Source: a virus. Taken from it: a DNA stretch of 41,858 bases. Made by a program: the position numbers and the translations under genes. Numbering within the stretch: position 1 is the first letter of the stretch; every line of letters begins with the position of its first letter. This document shows positions 1-6,118 of the stretch, piece by piece. The stretch covers positions 1-41,858 of the IMG/VR virus record IMGVR_UViG_3300012984_000003. One strand, 5' to 3'. The notes under the pieces were generated by a model. The model saw only the letters and a list, made by a program, of their open reading frames with translations, was not told where the DNA came from and did not search any database.

Positions 1-123
1 GATCGCCGGGATCTTATTGCAGACGGCTGGCGGTGCCTGCCAGGTGCCAGTTGGATCCGCGTCCAGATAAACCACGTTACCCGCTGGCACCGCGCTGGTT
101 GCAGGATCCACGATCCGGGTGAA
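1..123. repeat. Terminal direct repeat, left copy
   Basis: Bases 1-123 are identical to 41736-41858. The repeat lies inside a coding sequence that becomes intact only when the two ends are joined, so it reflects the overlap left when a circular or circularly permuted genome is written linearly. Headful-packaging P22-type phages have circularly permuted DNA, which fits. The unique length is then 41,735 bp. Confidence 0.95.
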
Positions 124-174
124 CATCACGCCGCCCAGGTCGGGGCGGTCTTGTACGGTGAAGAAATTAGCCAT
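1..174 (-). CDS. N-terminal part of split small protein, paralogue of the Ig-like protein's head domain
   Basis: The start is the ATG at 174, with GAGGG seven bases upstream and 12 bases after the stop of the preceding gene. The first 58 codons run to base 1. Joining to base 41735 adds 14 codons and a TAA stop at 41691, giving a 72-aa protein. It shares the motif QDRPDLG, then a DPA, a YL and a DPTG, with the N-terminus of the upstream gene at 187-915. The two therefore look like paralogues, this one consisting of the small domain alone. Function is unknown; a virion surface or attachment domain is possible because its relative carries Ig-like domains. It is the last gene of the left minus-strand unit and faces the endolysin across a shared terminator. 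Confidence 0.85.
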   Translation of the reverse strand, partial: MANFFTVQDRPDLGGVMFTRIVDPATSAVPAGNVVYLDADPTGTWQAPPAVCNKIPAI

Positions 175-186
175 TCAAAAACCCTC

Positions 187-915
187 TTAAGTGATTGTTA
201 ACACGCAATTGTTGCTTTGCACTTGCTTGTTGTTGGCATCCTTGAAAATCAGGTAATACGTGCCAGCATCCCCAGCAACTGCCGCCGCTTTGGAATAGTT
301 CGCAGCCGTGGCCCCTGCGATCGGGTTCCCGTCTTTGTACCATTGGTAAGTCCGTGGCGCTTTGCTCGTCGTGGCCGGTGTGGTCGGGATCGAGATCGCG
401 GCACCGGTAGCCACTGACAACGTGGCAGGCGGCTGGGTAGTGAACGACGGCAAACGATAGGCCGTCACCGGCATAATGTTGGACGTGATCGAACTCCCCA
501 CGGAATCGGTAACGACGCATGACCAATTAAACGCCCCGTTAGACGGGAAAACGCTGTCAACGGTTGCCGGGCCAAACGTCGGGGAATTGCTGCCCACGTT
601 GGCCGCGCCTCGCTTCCACTGGTAAGAGTATGGCGGCACGCCGCCGGTAACGGCCACCGTAAGCGGGCCGAAAGTCTCACTATTGCCTAAATAAACATCT
701 GGCGCAGTGGTCGGCAGGTTGGTGGTAAACGCCATCGGTGGCGGTGCGCTGCCGTAGTCGATTTTTGCCACTCTCCCGCTGGCATCCAGCCCGGTGGGGT
801 CAGTCTCCAGATATAGGATCCCATCACCCGACGCGATACGCGCGGGATCCCGTGTCCTGATTAGCCAGACCTGCCCCAGATCTGGCCGATCCTGCGCTCG
901 CCAAAAGTCGCCCAT
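187..915 (-). CDS. Ig-like domain protein, predicted virion decoration
   Basis: 242 aa. The ATG at 915 is chosen over an upstream in-frame start near 990 because GAGGAG lies just before it and because the protein then aligns from residue 1 with the 72-aa neighbour. Residues about 1-50 are the shared domain (QDRPDLG, DPTG). About 75-155 form a first beta-sandwich with YSYQWKRG and a C-V-V-T strand. About 165-242 form a classical Ig-like repeat (TYQWYKDG, then DAGTYYL). Phage Ig-like domains usually decorate capsids or tails and bind host glycans weakly; that role here is inferred. No signal peptide is seen. The gene is late-positioned in a minus operon otherwise made of small regulatory and unknown proteins, which is unusual for a structural protein. 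Confidence 0.75.
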   Translation of the reverse strand: MGDFWRAQDRPDLGQVWLIRTRDPARIASGDGILYLETDPTGLDASGRVAKIDYGSAPPPMAFTTNLPTTAPDVYLGNSETFGPLTVAVTGGVPPYSYQWKRGAANVGSNSPTFGPATVDSVFPSNGAFNWSCVVTDSVGSSITSNIMPVTAYRLPSFTTQPPATLSVATGAAISIPTTPATTSKAPRTYQWYKDGNPIAGATAANYSKAAAVAGDAGTYYLIFKDANNKQVQSNNCVLTIT

Positions 916-990
916 CTTGATCGCTCCTCGGTTATCGGTTAATGTTGCCCCGCTTGCTTTTCTCACCTCGCCGGGTACGTTGGCAAGCAA

Positions 991-1010
991 AGGGGGCCGT
1001 TTGGCCCCCT
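991..1010 (-). terminator. GC hairpin with short T tract
   Basis: An eight-base stem (AGGGGGCC/GGCCCCCT) with a four-base loop lies between the genes at 1019 and 915. Read on the minus strand it is followed by TTTG, so it is at best a weak intrinsic terminator or an RNA-processing hairpin. Confidence 0.45.
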
Positions 1011-1018
1011 GATTCTAT

Positions 1019-1525
1019 CTATTCCCCGTGGCGTGGTAAAACGCCCTGTCGCCGTAGTGCCTCGATCTTGCTGTAAACACTCGCCCGGCTGCGCTCCAGC
1101 TTGTCGCCAATCTCCTGCGGTGTAAAGCCCGCTAACGTTAGCTCGGCAACGTATTTTTCATCGGTGCCGTTCCAGTGCTCGTAAATCCTCCCAGCCGCAG
1201 CCAGTGACACGCCCAACACGCAAGCGCGCACTTTTACGCTGGATTCGCTGCGGCCTAAATGCTGGCTCATTTCGCGGGCATCGCGCTGGCCGTCGTTGGT
1301 CAGCAGTTCCAGATCCTCGGCCACCGTGTAACTGGTGGTTTTGCGCTGCGGGCGTTCTAGCCGCCACTGCTGCACCGTCCAGCCCTTGCCGCTGATCCAC
1401 TTCTCGCCCTGCCAGATCGCCACCAGTTCGCGCGCCGGTTGCTCTGCGTGGGTAGCGATAACGACGTATTGCCCGCCGATCCCGGGCTGGCGCTCGGTGA
1501 TGTTAATAAACGTTGCTTTGGTCAT
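1019..1525 (-). CDS. DNA-binding protein with two helix-turn-helix-like repeats
   Basis: 168 aa, starting at an ATG preceded by AAGGG. The N-terminal 60 residues (GQYVVIATHAEQ, then W-x-W spacing) recall short DUF551-type phage domains. Two Myb/SANT-like or HTH segments follow. Residues about 66-107 contain YTVAEDLELL and LGRSESSVKVRACVLG; about 122-163 contain FTPQEIGDKLERSRASVYSK. Both have the pattern of a helix, a turn with RS, and a recognition helix beginning SV. It probably binds DNA and could control phage transcription. It follows the gene at 1528 with only two bases between them. I do not recognise a specific named family. Confidence 0.75.
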   Translation of the reverse strand: MTKATFINITERQPGIGGQYVVIATHAEQPARELVAIWQGEKWISGKGWTVQQWRLERPQRKTTSYTVAEDLELLTNDGQRDAREMSQHLGRSESSVKVRACVLGVSLAAAGRIYEHWNGTDEKYVAELTLAGFTPQEIGDKLERSRASVYSKIEALRRQGVLPRHGE

Positions 1526-1527
1526 GA

Positions 1528-1785
1528 TTAGCCCTTTAGGTGCTTGTTTGGTTTCTTGTGCTCGGCCAGCAAGGCTTTGCGCTCGTCTTTCGTGGCCGTC
1601 ACTCCTGGGAGGACGCGATCCACCTCGTCGGGATCCCGCTTAAGGTAGATCCACCCCTCCCCGTCGCCAGCGTCGATCGCCACATCGTCAACGCCGAAAA
1701 TAGCGGCCACTTTGCTGATCGATTCATCCAGCCCGGTGGCCTGCGCGATCTCCCAGATCGTGCGGCGGTCTGCTTGCCTGCTCAT
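1528..1785 (-). CDS. Hypothetical 85-aa protein
   Basis: Its ATG overlaps the stop codon of the preceding gene in an ATGA arrangement, so the two are translationally coupled. Residues about 8-32 (IWEIAQATGLDESISKVAAI) look like a short helical, possibly HTH-like segment. The middle is acidic (DVAIDAGDGEG) and the end is lysine-rich (KKPNKHLKG). No family is recognised. It sits in the tightly packed minus operon 2659-187 and is presumably expressed early from the promoter near 2710-2738. Confidence 0.7.
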   Translation of the reverse strand: MSRQADRRTIWEIAQATGLDESISKVAAIFGVDDVAIDAGDGEGWIYLKRDPDEVDRVLPGVTATKDERKALLAEHKKPNKHLKG

Positions 1786-2072
1786 TCGTCATAACCCAGA
1801 TAAGCGGCCATAAGGTTTTCATTTGCGCGCTGCATCTGCGCGTGCGCTTCGCTTAACGCTCGTTTGCGTGCTGCCGGGCTGGCGGCATACATCGCCACCC
1901 GGTTGCGGATTGCCTGCGCGTTGTCGAAATTGACGCGGGCCAGCGCCAGCGCCAGGGGGTTGCAGATCTCCACCGGCTCGGCGCTCGCCTTGCGGGTGAA
2001 TACCAGCGCCTTTTTGGCCTGCGGGTTGTTGCTCCAGTAGCGTGCGCGTAATTCTTTGATAGTCAGTTTCAT
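1782..2072 (-). CDS. Hypothetical 96-aa helical protein
   Basis: The ATG at 2072 has a strong GGAGG eight bases upstream. The protein is predominantly helical and rich in Ala, Arg and Asn, with the N-terminus MKLTIKELRARYW and an acidic LGYDE end. No catalytic motif or membrane segment is visible. Its stop overlaps the start of the next gene. The function is not recognised. The reading frame is supported by the coupling on its downstream side and by a good ribosome-binding site. Confidence 0.7.
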   Translation of the reverse strand: MKLTIKELRARYWSNNPQAKKALVFTRKASAEPVEICNPLALALARVNFDNAQAIRNRVAMYAASPAARKRALSEAHAQMQRANENLMAAYLGYDE

Positions 2073-2086
2073 GGTGGTGCCTCCAG

Positions 2087-2107
2087 CGGTGGGGGCTTTC
2101 GCCCCCT
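2087..2107. other. GC hairpin between genes
   Basis: A GGGGGC/GCCCCC stem with a four-base loop (about 2090-2105) sits in the 41-base gap between the genes at 2114 and 2072. No T tract follows on either strand, so I read it as an RNA-stability or processing element and not a terminator. Confidence 0.4.
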
Positions 2108-2113
2108 GGGTTA

Positions 2114-2659
2114 TCAGAATGGGATTTCGTAGCCTGGGATTGAACCGTTAGCCGGGGCACGTGCGATCATTTCGGCCATTGCCTCGCGGTGCGCTTTCCC
2201 TGCTGCTTCCCCCAGTACCCAAACCCGACGGATAAGGCGCAGGGTGTCGCGTGGCTTCCATCCATTTGACGCGGTAGCGTGAACAATGGCGCTATGCGAT
2301 GCGTTTTTAACGTTGATCACCGCCTGGAAGTGGTCAGATCCATATTTAAATTTCATCACCGCAGTTTCTACAACCGCGTCCACTTCCACCGCCTCGGCGT
2401 GCGCTGCATCGATCACGCGGTTGATTTCGGTAATTGCTGCCTGAATGCAGTTAGCAACACCTGCGAAAGTGCGGCGCTTGTCTGCGGCTTCGTTCAGCAG
2501 GTCTTTGGCGTAAGCAAAAGCTGGGTGATTCAGTTCAAGAAACGCGATGTTAGAAACGTGCGCCTGGATTTTAGCCATTTTCATTTTTTTGTTGTTGCAG
2601 TAAGAGATCAGGCCAGCCAGTGCGCCCAGTGTTACTTTCATGGTGATTGCTATAGTCAT
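2114..2659 (-). CDS. First gene of promoter-led early unit, hypothetical 181 aa
   Basis: The start at 2659 is supported by the AAGGA in a leader closely matching the one before the plus-strand gene at 40034. The protein is alpha-helical and lysine/alanine-rich. It has no membrane segment, despite a mildly hydrophobic start (LGALAGLISY). The C-terminus ends EIPF, echoing the xIPF tip of single-stranded-DNA-binding proteins, though without the acidic run. It is the first product of a strong-looking promoter, a position typical of host-takeover proteins; that role is inference. No homologous family is recognised. Confidence 0.7.
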   Translation of the reverse strand: MTIAITMKVTLGALAGLISYCNNKKMKMAKIQAHVSNIAFLELNHPAFAYAKDLLNEAADKRRTFAGVANCIQAAITEINRVIDAAHAEAVEVDAVVETAVMKFKYGSDHFQAVINVKNASHSAIVHATASNGWKPRDTLRLIRRVWVLGEAAGKAHREAMAEMIARAPANGSIPGYEIPF

Positions 2660-2709
2660 TTTCTCGTTTCCTTCTGGTTTTGTTGTCCGGCGTTGCCGGG
2701 TGAGATATG

Positions 2710-2738
2710 AATATACTTAATCTTGAGAATATGCGCAA
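2710..2738 (-). promoter_or_regulatory. Promoter for the 2659-187 unit
   Basis: On the minus strand TTGCGC (2738-2733) is separated by exactly 17 bases from TATATT (2715-2710). The -35 lies inside the 17-bp repeated operator-like motif. The promoter and leader are nearly duplicated at 39957-40033. Confidence 0.75.
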
Positions 2739-2747
2739 GTAGTTAAC
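2731..2747. promoter_or_regulatory. Operator-like motif, site a
   Basis: ATGCGCAAGTAGTTAAC matches the consensus TTGCGCAnnTAGTTAAC at all but the first base. It overlaps the -35 of the promoter for the gene at 2659. Confidence 0.65.
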
Positions 2748-2760
2748 AATAAAAAAGGCA

Positions 2761-2783
2761 AAAAAAAAGCCCCCGTAGGGGCT
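2761..2783 (-). terminator. Intrinsic terminator of the early operon
   Basis: On the minus strand the stem AGCCCC/GGGGCT with a four-base loop is followed by eight T. It lies just downstream of the stop at 2789 and upstream of promoter a. It therefore separates the 8115-2789 operon from the 2659-187 unit. Confidence 0.85.
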
Positions 2784-2788
2784 GGCGG

Positions 2789-3154
2789 TCATTCTGGCCG
2801 GGTTTCTGCTGCTGCCTCATAGGCGATCATCATTTCTTCGGCGTCGTTCAGGTCTACCCCGTCGCGGGTGAACTCCCGTTCTAATGCCGTTTCCATTTTA
2901 GCCAGGCAGTTTTTGAGATAAACAAGGCTCGTATCTGGAAAGATCGATCGGCTCATTGTCTCCAGCGTAGCGCGCAGGCTCTTATTGAGGATCCCCCCAG
3001 CAAGGCGGGCACGGGCACAACCTCGCATTGCCTCGGACACTTTGCGGCGGTCAACCGTGGCGCACGCTCTCGCTAACTCCAGGTGCTGGATCGTCGTGAT
3101 AAATTCACCGTATCGGCTCGCTAAAATCACCTGCTGGATCGGGGTCAGTTGCAT
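2789..3154 (-). CDS. Hypothetical 121-aa helical protein
   Basis: The ATG at 3154 is preceded by AAGG and overlaps the end of the upstream methyltransferase-like gene by 10 bases. The sequence is helical, with several Arg-rich stretches (DRRKVSEAMRGCARARL) and an acidic C-terminal third (NDAEEMMIAYEAAAE). It has three Cys but no zinc-binding spacing. It is the last gene of the early operon before the terminator at 2761-2783. I do not recognise it. Confidence 0.7.
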   Translation of the reverse strand: MQLTPIQQVILASRYGEFITTIQHLELARACATVDRRKVSEAMRGCARARLAGGILNKSLRATLETMSRSIFPDTSLVYLKNCLAKMETALEREFTRDGVDLNDAEEMMIAYEAAAETRPE

Positions 3155-3918
3155 GGTCTTACCTTCATGTTGAATTGCGCCACGGCTTCGGCAAAGCCGC
3201 GCGGGGTCATTGATCGGATCTCTTTGGTGCGGTTGCTTCTGCCGCCGGTAGCGTACCAGCCAGGATTAACCGGCTTTCCGTCTTTGAAGAATGCAAAGGG
3301 TACGGGCACCTTTGTGGGCATCACAAAGCCGTTGCCGCACCATATGCCCGTTTTCTTCGGGTACGCGTCGCGCGGTGGGTACACCTGCGGAAACTTCGGG
3401 TGAACGTCGTCAACCGGCAAATACCCGCCGTACTCGTTCGGGTTGAATGAGTGATCAGCTGATCGCCATACCGTTGCCAGGTGGTTGCTGTGCGGATTCT
3501 CCAGCATCCACGGGCACCCGTCGCAAAGGATCGCCAGACGTTCAACCATGCGCGCCAGGATCACGGCACGGGCCTGATCGGCTTTGCGGTTCGGGTAGCG
3601 CGGGTGTGGCCTGCGCAGGTAAACGGGCAGGTGTTTATCATCCGGGTGATAAAACCACTTCGCGCCGGTGGTGGTTAAGAAAGTGCATTCCGCAAAGCTG
3701 GCGATAAACTCCACCCCGGGGCCAACCATCTGCGCGATCGTCAATTCGTGTTTGGCGCTGTGCTCGGCATGAAACCACATTCCAACTTTGACGTAGTTCC
3801 CCTCGCGCGTGATGCCCTCCGGGTGTTTTCCGTCAAAACTCCAGCACTCATAACCAGCGCGCAGCCACGGCCCGGGCATTACGTCAGAATGATTAAACAG
3901 GAAAATGGCCTTTTTCAT
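3145..3918 (-). CDS. Cytosine-C5 DNA methyltransferase-like protein
   Basis: 257 aa. The start at 3918 is chosen because GGTGAAG precedes it and the ATG overlaps the stop of the small membrane gene upstream. Features recalling the phage Dcm-like family are a Cys in AECTFLT (residues 76-82, motif IV position, usually PPC), the ENP motif at 140-142, the segment KKTGIWCGNGF, and a terminal MTPRGFAEAVAQFN helix. Such enzymes methylate or otherwise modify cytosine in DNA. The protein is shorter than cellular Dcm (over 400 aa) and lacks an obvious target-recognition domain, so sequence specificity is unclear. The Ala-Glu in place of Pro-Pro before the catalytic Cys is atypical. It lies in an operon with an adenine methyltransferase and dUTPase, consistent with protecting or marking phage DNA. 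Confidence 0.65.
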   Translation of the reverse strand: MKKAIFLFNHSDVMPGPWLRAGYECWSFDGKHPEGITREGNYVKVGMWFHAEHSAKHELTIAQMVGPGVEFIASFAECTFLTTTGAKWFYHPDDKHLPVYLRRPHPRYPNRKADQARAVILARMVERLAILCDGCPWMLENPHSNHLATVWRSADHSFNPNEYGGYLPVDDVHPKFPQVYPPRDAYPKKTGIWCGNGFVMPTKVPVPFAFFKDGKPVNPGWYATGGRSNRTKEIRSMTPRGFAEAVAQFNMKVRPCN

Positions 3919-4085
3919 TTCTTCACCAGTGCTTTGATAACCAACCACATGGAACCGATCACGGTGTACGGCCAAAACGCGATCGTGGCGTAGGCTTTCG
4001 CGTCGATCTCGCAGTCTGTTTCCTTCATGAAACCGAACATCAGGAACGCACCGCAAACGTAAAGGATCAGGGCAATAATAAACAT
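3915..4085 (-). CDS. Small two-segment membrane protein, 56 aa
   Basis: This short gene starts at the ATG at 4085 and ends with a TGA that overlaps the ATG of the next gene (ATGA). It encodes two hydrophobic segments, residues 1-20 (FIIALILYVCGAFLMFGF) and about 36-53 (IAFWPYTVIGSMWLVIKAL), separated by a short charged loop and ending in KK. An inner-membrane location is expected. No function is recognised. Coupling to the methyltransferase-like gene supports its being real. Confidence 0.7.
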   Translation of the reverse strand: MFIIALILYVCGAFLMFGFMKETDCEIDAKAYATIAFWPYTVIGSMWLVIKALVKK

Positions 4086-4104
4086 TGTGAACACTCCAGA
4101 AAGT

Positions 4105-4120
4105 GGGGGCCGCAGCCCCC
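4105..4120. other. GGGGGC-CGCA-GCCCCC hairpin
   Basis: A perfect six-base stem with loop CGCA lies in the gap between the clamp-like gene (stop 4126) and the small membrane gene. The identical 16-mer occurs at 6097-6112 and 25858-25873. Only the last has a T tract, so here it is probably an mRNA-stability or processing hairpin. Confidence 0.5.
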
Positions 4121-4125
4121 TGGGA

Positions 4126-4722
4126 TTACATGCGAACCGGCATTACAACCAACTGGTGGGTGTTGCCGTTTGGCTCGGTCAACGTGAACGTGGCCGCTTT
4201 GGTGTTGTCACCCTGGAACGCGATCGCCGTGGTTTTGTACTTCATGCCCAGCGCCTTGCCGATAGCCTGCGGCAATGCCAGATATTCAGCGTTAAACGAG
4301 ATAAGCGGCACGCCTGCGGGCTGGCTCTGCGCTGGTGGGTAGACACGATCCAGATCCGGGAAATTGCCGTCTATCACTTCCACGGTGGCGACGTCCAGGC
4401 GGGTGGCCTTATAGTCGATTTCTTCCAGATCTTTGCGTTTCTCGATCACCTGCGGAATGTAGTAAACGATCCCCGCGTCGGTATCGATCACGGCGGTTTC
4501 AATGCCGCGCACCGTGGACAATCTGCCGATGTTCAGAATGATCCGGGTGCTGCGATCGATCTCCGGGTTCAGCAGGTTGCTGGAACGCAGCGCAACGTGC
4601 CCGCTGGTGCTCCAGATCTCGTCTTTGACGAACGCGATCCCGTTCAGGTAATAACGCACGTCGTTTTTTGCTTTGGTCAGGTTGTGCGCCTTAAGCGCGC
4701 CCATTGGTGCCAGTAAAATCAT
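4126..4722 (-). CDS. Half-size DNA polymerase III beta-clamp-like protein
   Basis: 198 aa, with GAGGTGAG before the ATG at 4722. DVRYYLNG (residues 21-28), followed by a GH-x-AL segment, matches the start of domain 2 of bacterial DnaN (there followed by a TDGHRLA motif). DGNFPD (118-123) matches the DGRFPDY that begins DnaN domain 3. FNAEYL (143-148) and the final VVMPVRM match FNVSYL and VVMPMRL. Domain 1 is absent and domain 3 is shortened to about 80 residues. Bacterial clamps are 366-aa dimers with six domains; a two-domain protein would need a trimer to make a ring, or may act as a decoy or clamp partner. No phage DNA polymerase is encoded, so it may interact with the host replisome. The homology is read by eye from conserved motifs. 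Confidence 0.7.
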   Translation of the reverse strand: MILLAPMGALKAHNLTKAKNDVRYYLNGIAFVKDEIWSTSGHVALRSSNLLNPEIDRSTRIILNIGRLSTVRGIETAVIDTDAGIVYYIPQVIEKRKDLEEIDYKATRLDVATVEVIDGNFPDLDRVYPPAQSQPAGVPLISFNAEYLALPQAIGKALGMKYKTTAIAFQGDNTKAATFTLTEPNGNTHQLVVMPVRM

Positions 4723-4739
4723 TTTCTCACCTCGCCGTA

Positions 4740-5396
4740 TTACAGAAGTTTCGCGCCGATCGTTTCCATGTCTAAGCGGCTCAAATACTCTGTTTTGATG
4801 CCGCCGCGTTTCTTCGGCTTAATCTCAAAAATAACGCTGCCTTTCGGGTTTTTGCTGCCCTCCTCGCCGGTGCGGGCATCCACGAAAGCGACGCGGCCAG
4901 ATTTAAACTTGCCGGTGGCCTTGTCGGTGTACCCGATGAAATTGATCACCGTCTGGGCACCCTGCAACGCCTTTAAAAACCAGGCGGTGGACGGGTCATT
5001 ATTCACCAGCATGATCGTGGTTACGCCGCGCTGTTTTGCCTGCTCGATCGCCTTTTCCACCCACGGAAGTGGATCCTCATAAGGTGGGTTACACCATGCG
5101 ATCCCGCCCTCGTCGCCCCAGTTGTTGCCGTCGGCCAGGCCGTTGGTTACTTCGGTGTAATACTGGGCCGCTTTGGCGTTCAGTTCGGTGGCGCATACGT
5201 CGATCGAGATAAACCCGAACTTTGCGGCCACAAAGTCAATAATCCACTGCGGTGTTGCCCAACTCTGGCGCGCCACGTCTGGCGTAACGCTGCCTTTAAA
5301 GCGACGGCCAGAAACAACGGCAGGATCCTGCGTGCCGCCATACTGCTGCGCATCTTCCCACGCGTCTGCGGTTACTTTGTCGTGTTCGTCTTTCAT
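4740..5396 (-). CDS. dam: DNA N6-adenine methyltransferase
   Basis: 218 aa of the phage Dam family (DNA_N-6-adenine-Mtase). WATPQ at 46-50 and the catalytic NPPY at 103-106 (WCNPPYEDPLPWV) are clear. IDVCATELNAKA at about 65-76 is the probable AdoMet-binding segment. It transfers a methyl group to adenine N6 in duplex DNA, usually at GATC for this family. Its start overlaps the dUTPase stop (ATGA). The genome is strongly enriched in GATC, so this enzyme may mark most of the phage DNA, giving protection from restriction or acting on replication or packaging. Specificity is inferred from family and composition. Confidence 0.9.
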   Translation of the reverse strand: MKDEHDKVTADAWEDAQQYGGTQDPAVVSGRRFKGSVTPDVARQSWATPQWIIDFVAAKFGFISIDVCATELNAKAAQYYTEVTNGLADGNNWGDEGGIAWCNPPYEDPLPWVEKAIEQAKQRGVTTIMLVNNDPSTAWFLKALQGAQTVINFIGYTDKATGKFKSGRVAFVDARTGEEGSKNPKGSVIFEIKPKKRGGIKTEYLSRLDMETIGAKLL

Positions 5397-5875
5397 GCGC
5401 CAGTGCTCCCGAAACCATTTTCACCGCGATCGGTAGCGTCCAGATCCTGCACCGGTTCAAACGGCAGGTTAAACGCTGGCACGATCATGAATTGCGCCAC
5501 TTTGTCGCCCACTTTGACGTTGCGCAGTTCGCTGCCGTCTTTGACCTGCGGCAGATAGCCCGGCTTATCGTTGACCAACTTCACCATGATTTCGCCGCGA
5601 TAGTCGCTATCGATCACGCCTACGCAGTTCACCAGACGCGTGGAGGCGTTAAAGCCCATTCCGCTGCGGCTGTAGATCAGCATTGCCCAACCGGCTGGGA
5701 TAGCTGCACGCAGGCCGGTGTTGCAAATGGCCGTGCCGTCTGGGAGGAACTCCACGCCAGTGGCGATCAGGTCAAAACATGCCGCGCCCTGGCTGGAACG
5801 CTGCGGCAGGATCGTGCCGTCGGTTAACTGAAATTGTACGGTTGGTAAGGTGATTTCTTTCGGAATTGCGCCCAT
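5393..5875 (-). CDS. dut: dUTPase
   Basis: 160 aa. The ATG at 5875 follows the upstream stop by one base and has GAGGG upstream. An alternative GTG nine codons earlier lies inside the previous gene. All five motifs of trimeric dUTPases are present: AACFDL (31-36), IYSRSGMG (67-74), GVIDSDYRGEI (86-96), GDKVAQFMI (123-131) and the C-terminal RGENGFGSTG (150-159). It hydrolyses dUTP to dUMP and pyrophosphate, lowering uracil incorporation and supplying dUMP for dTMP synthesis. No thymidylate synthase is encoded. It is coupled to the adenine methyltransferase gene downstream. Confidence 0.97.
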   Translation of the reverse strand: MGAIPKEITLPTVQFQLTDGTILPQRSSQGAACFDLIATGVEFLPDGTAICNTGLRAAIPAGWAMLIYSRSGMGFNASTRLVNCVGVIDSDYRGEIMVKLVNDKPGYLPQVKDGSELRNVKVGDKVAQFMIVPAFNLPFEPVQDLDATDRGENGFGSTGA

Positions 5876-5876
5876 C

Positions 5877-6077
5877 TTAAAAGCCCTCTTTCTTGCGGTC
5901 ACGGATAGCCTGATCTTTCTCGGCCAGTTTTGCTAATACCTCGGCGCGCATGTCGTCGGGCATGTCGCCAAAGATTGAATAAATAACGCCCTTAGCGGTG
6001 CCGTTTAATTCCATCGTGTAGGACGGAAACCAGATTTTAGCTTTTGCGCTGTATGGGGCTTTTTTTGTTGATGCCAT
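5877..6077 (-). CDS. Hypothetical 66-aa protein
   Basis: The ATG at 6077 is preceded by AAGGA. The protein begins with a basic MASTKKAPYSAKAKIW segment, then an amphipathic middle (GVIYSIFGDMPDDMRAEVLAKLAEK) and a charged tail (DRKKEGF). Its stop is one base before the dUTPase start, so it is almost certainly co-translated. No family is recognised. Confidence 0.7.
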   Translation of the reverse strand: MASTKKAPYSAKAKIWFPSYTMELNGTAKGVIYSIFGDMPDDMRAEVLAKLAEKDQAIRDRKKEGF

Positions 6078-6096
6078 GATCGGGATCCTTCTGAAA

Positions 6097-6112
6097 GGGG
6101 GCCGCAGCCCCC
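6097..6112. other. GGGGGC-CGCA-GCCCCC hairpin
   Basis: Identical to the hairpins at 4105-4120 and 25858-25873. It lies between the SPFH gene stop (6119) and the gene at 6077. There is no T tract on the minus strand. Confidence 0.5.
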
Positions 6113-6118
6113 AGGTAA

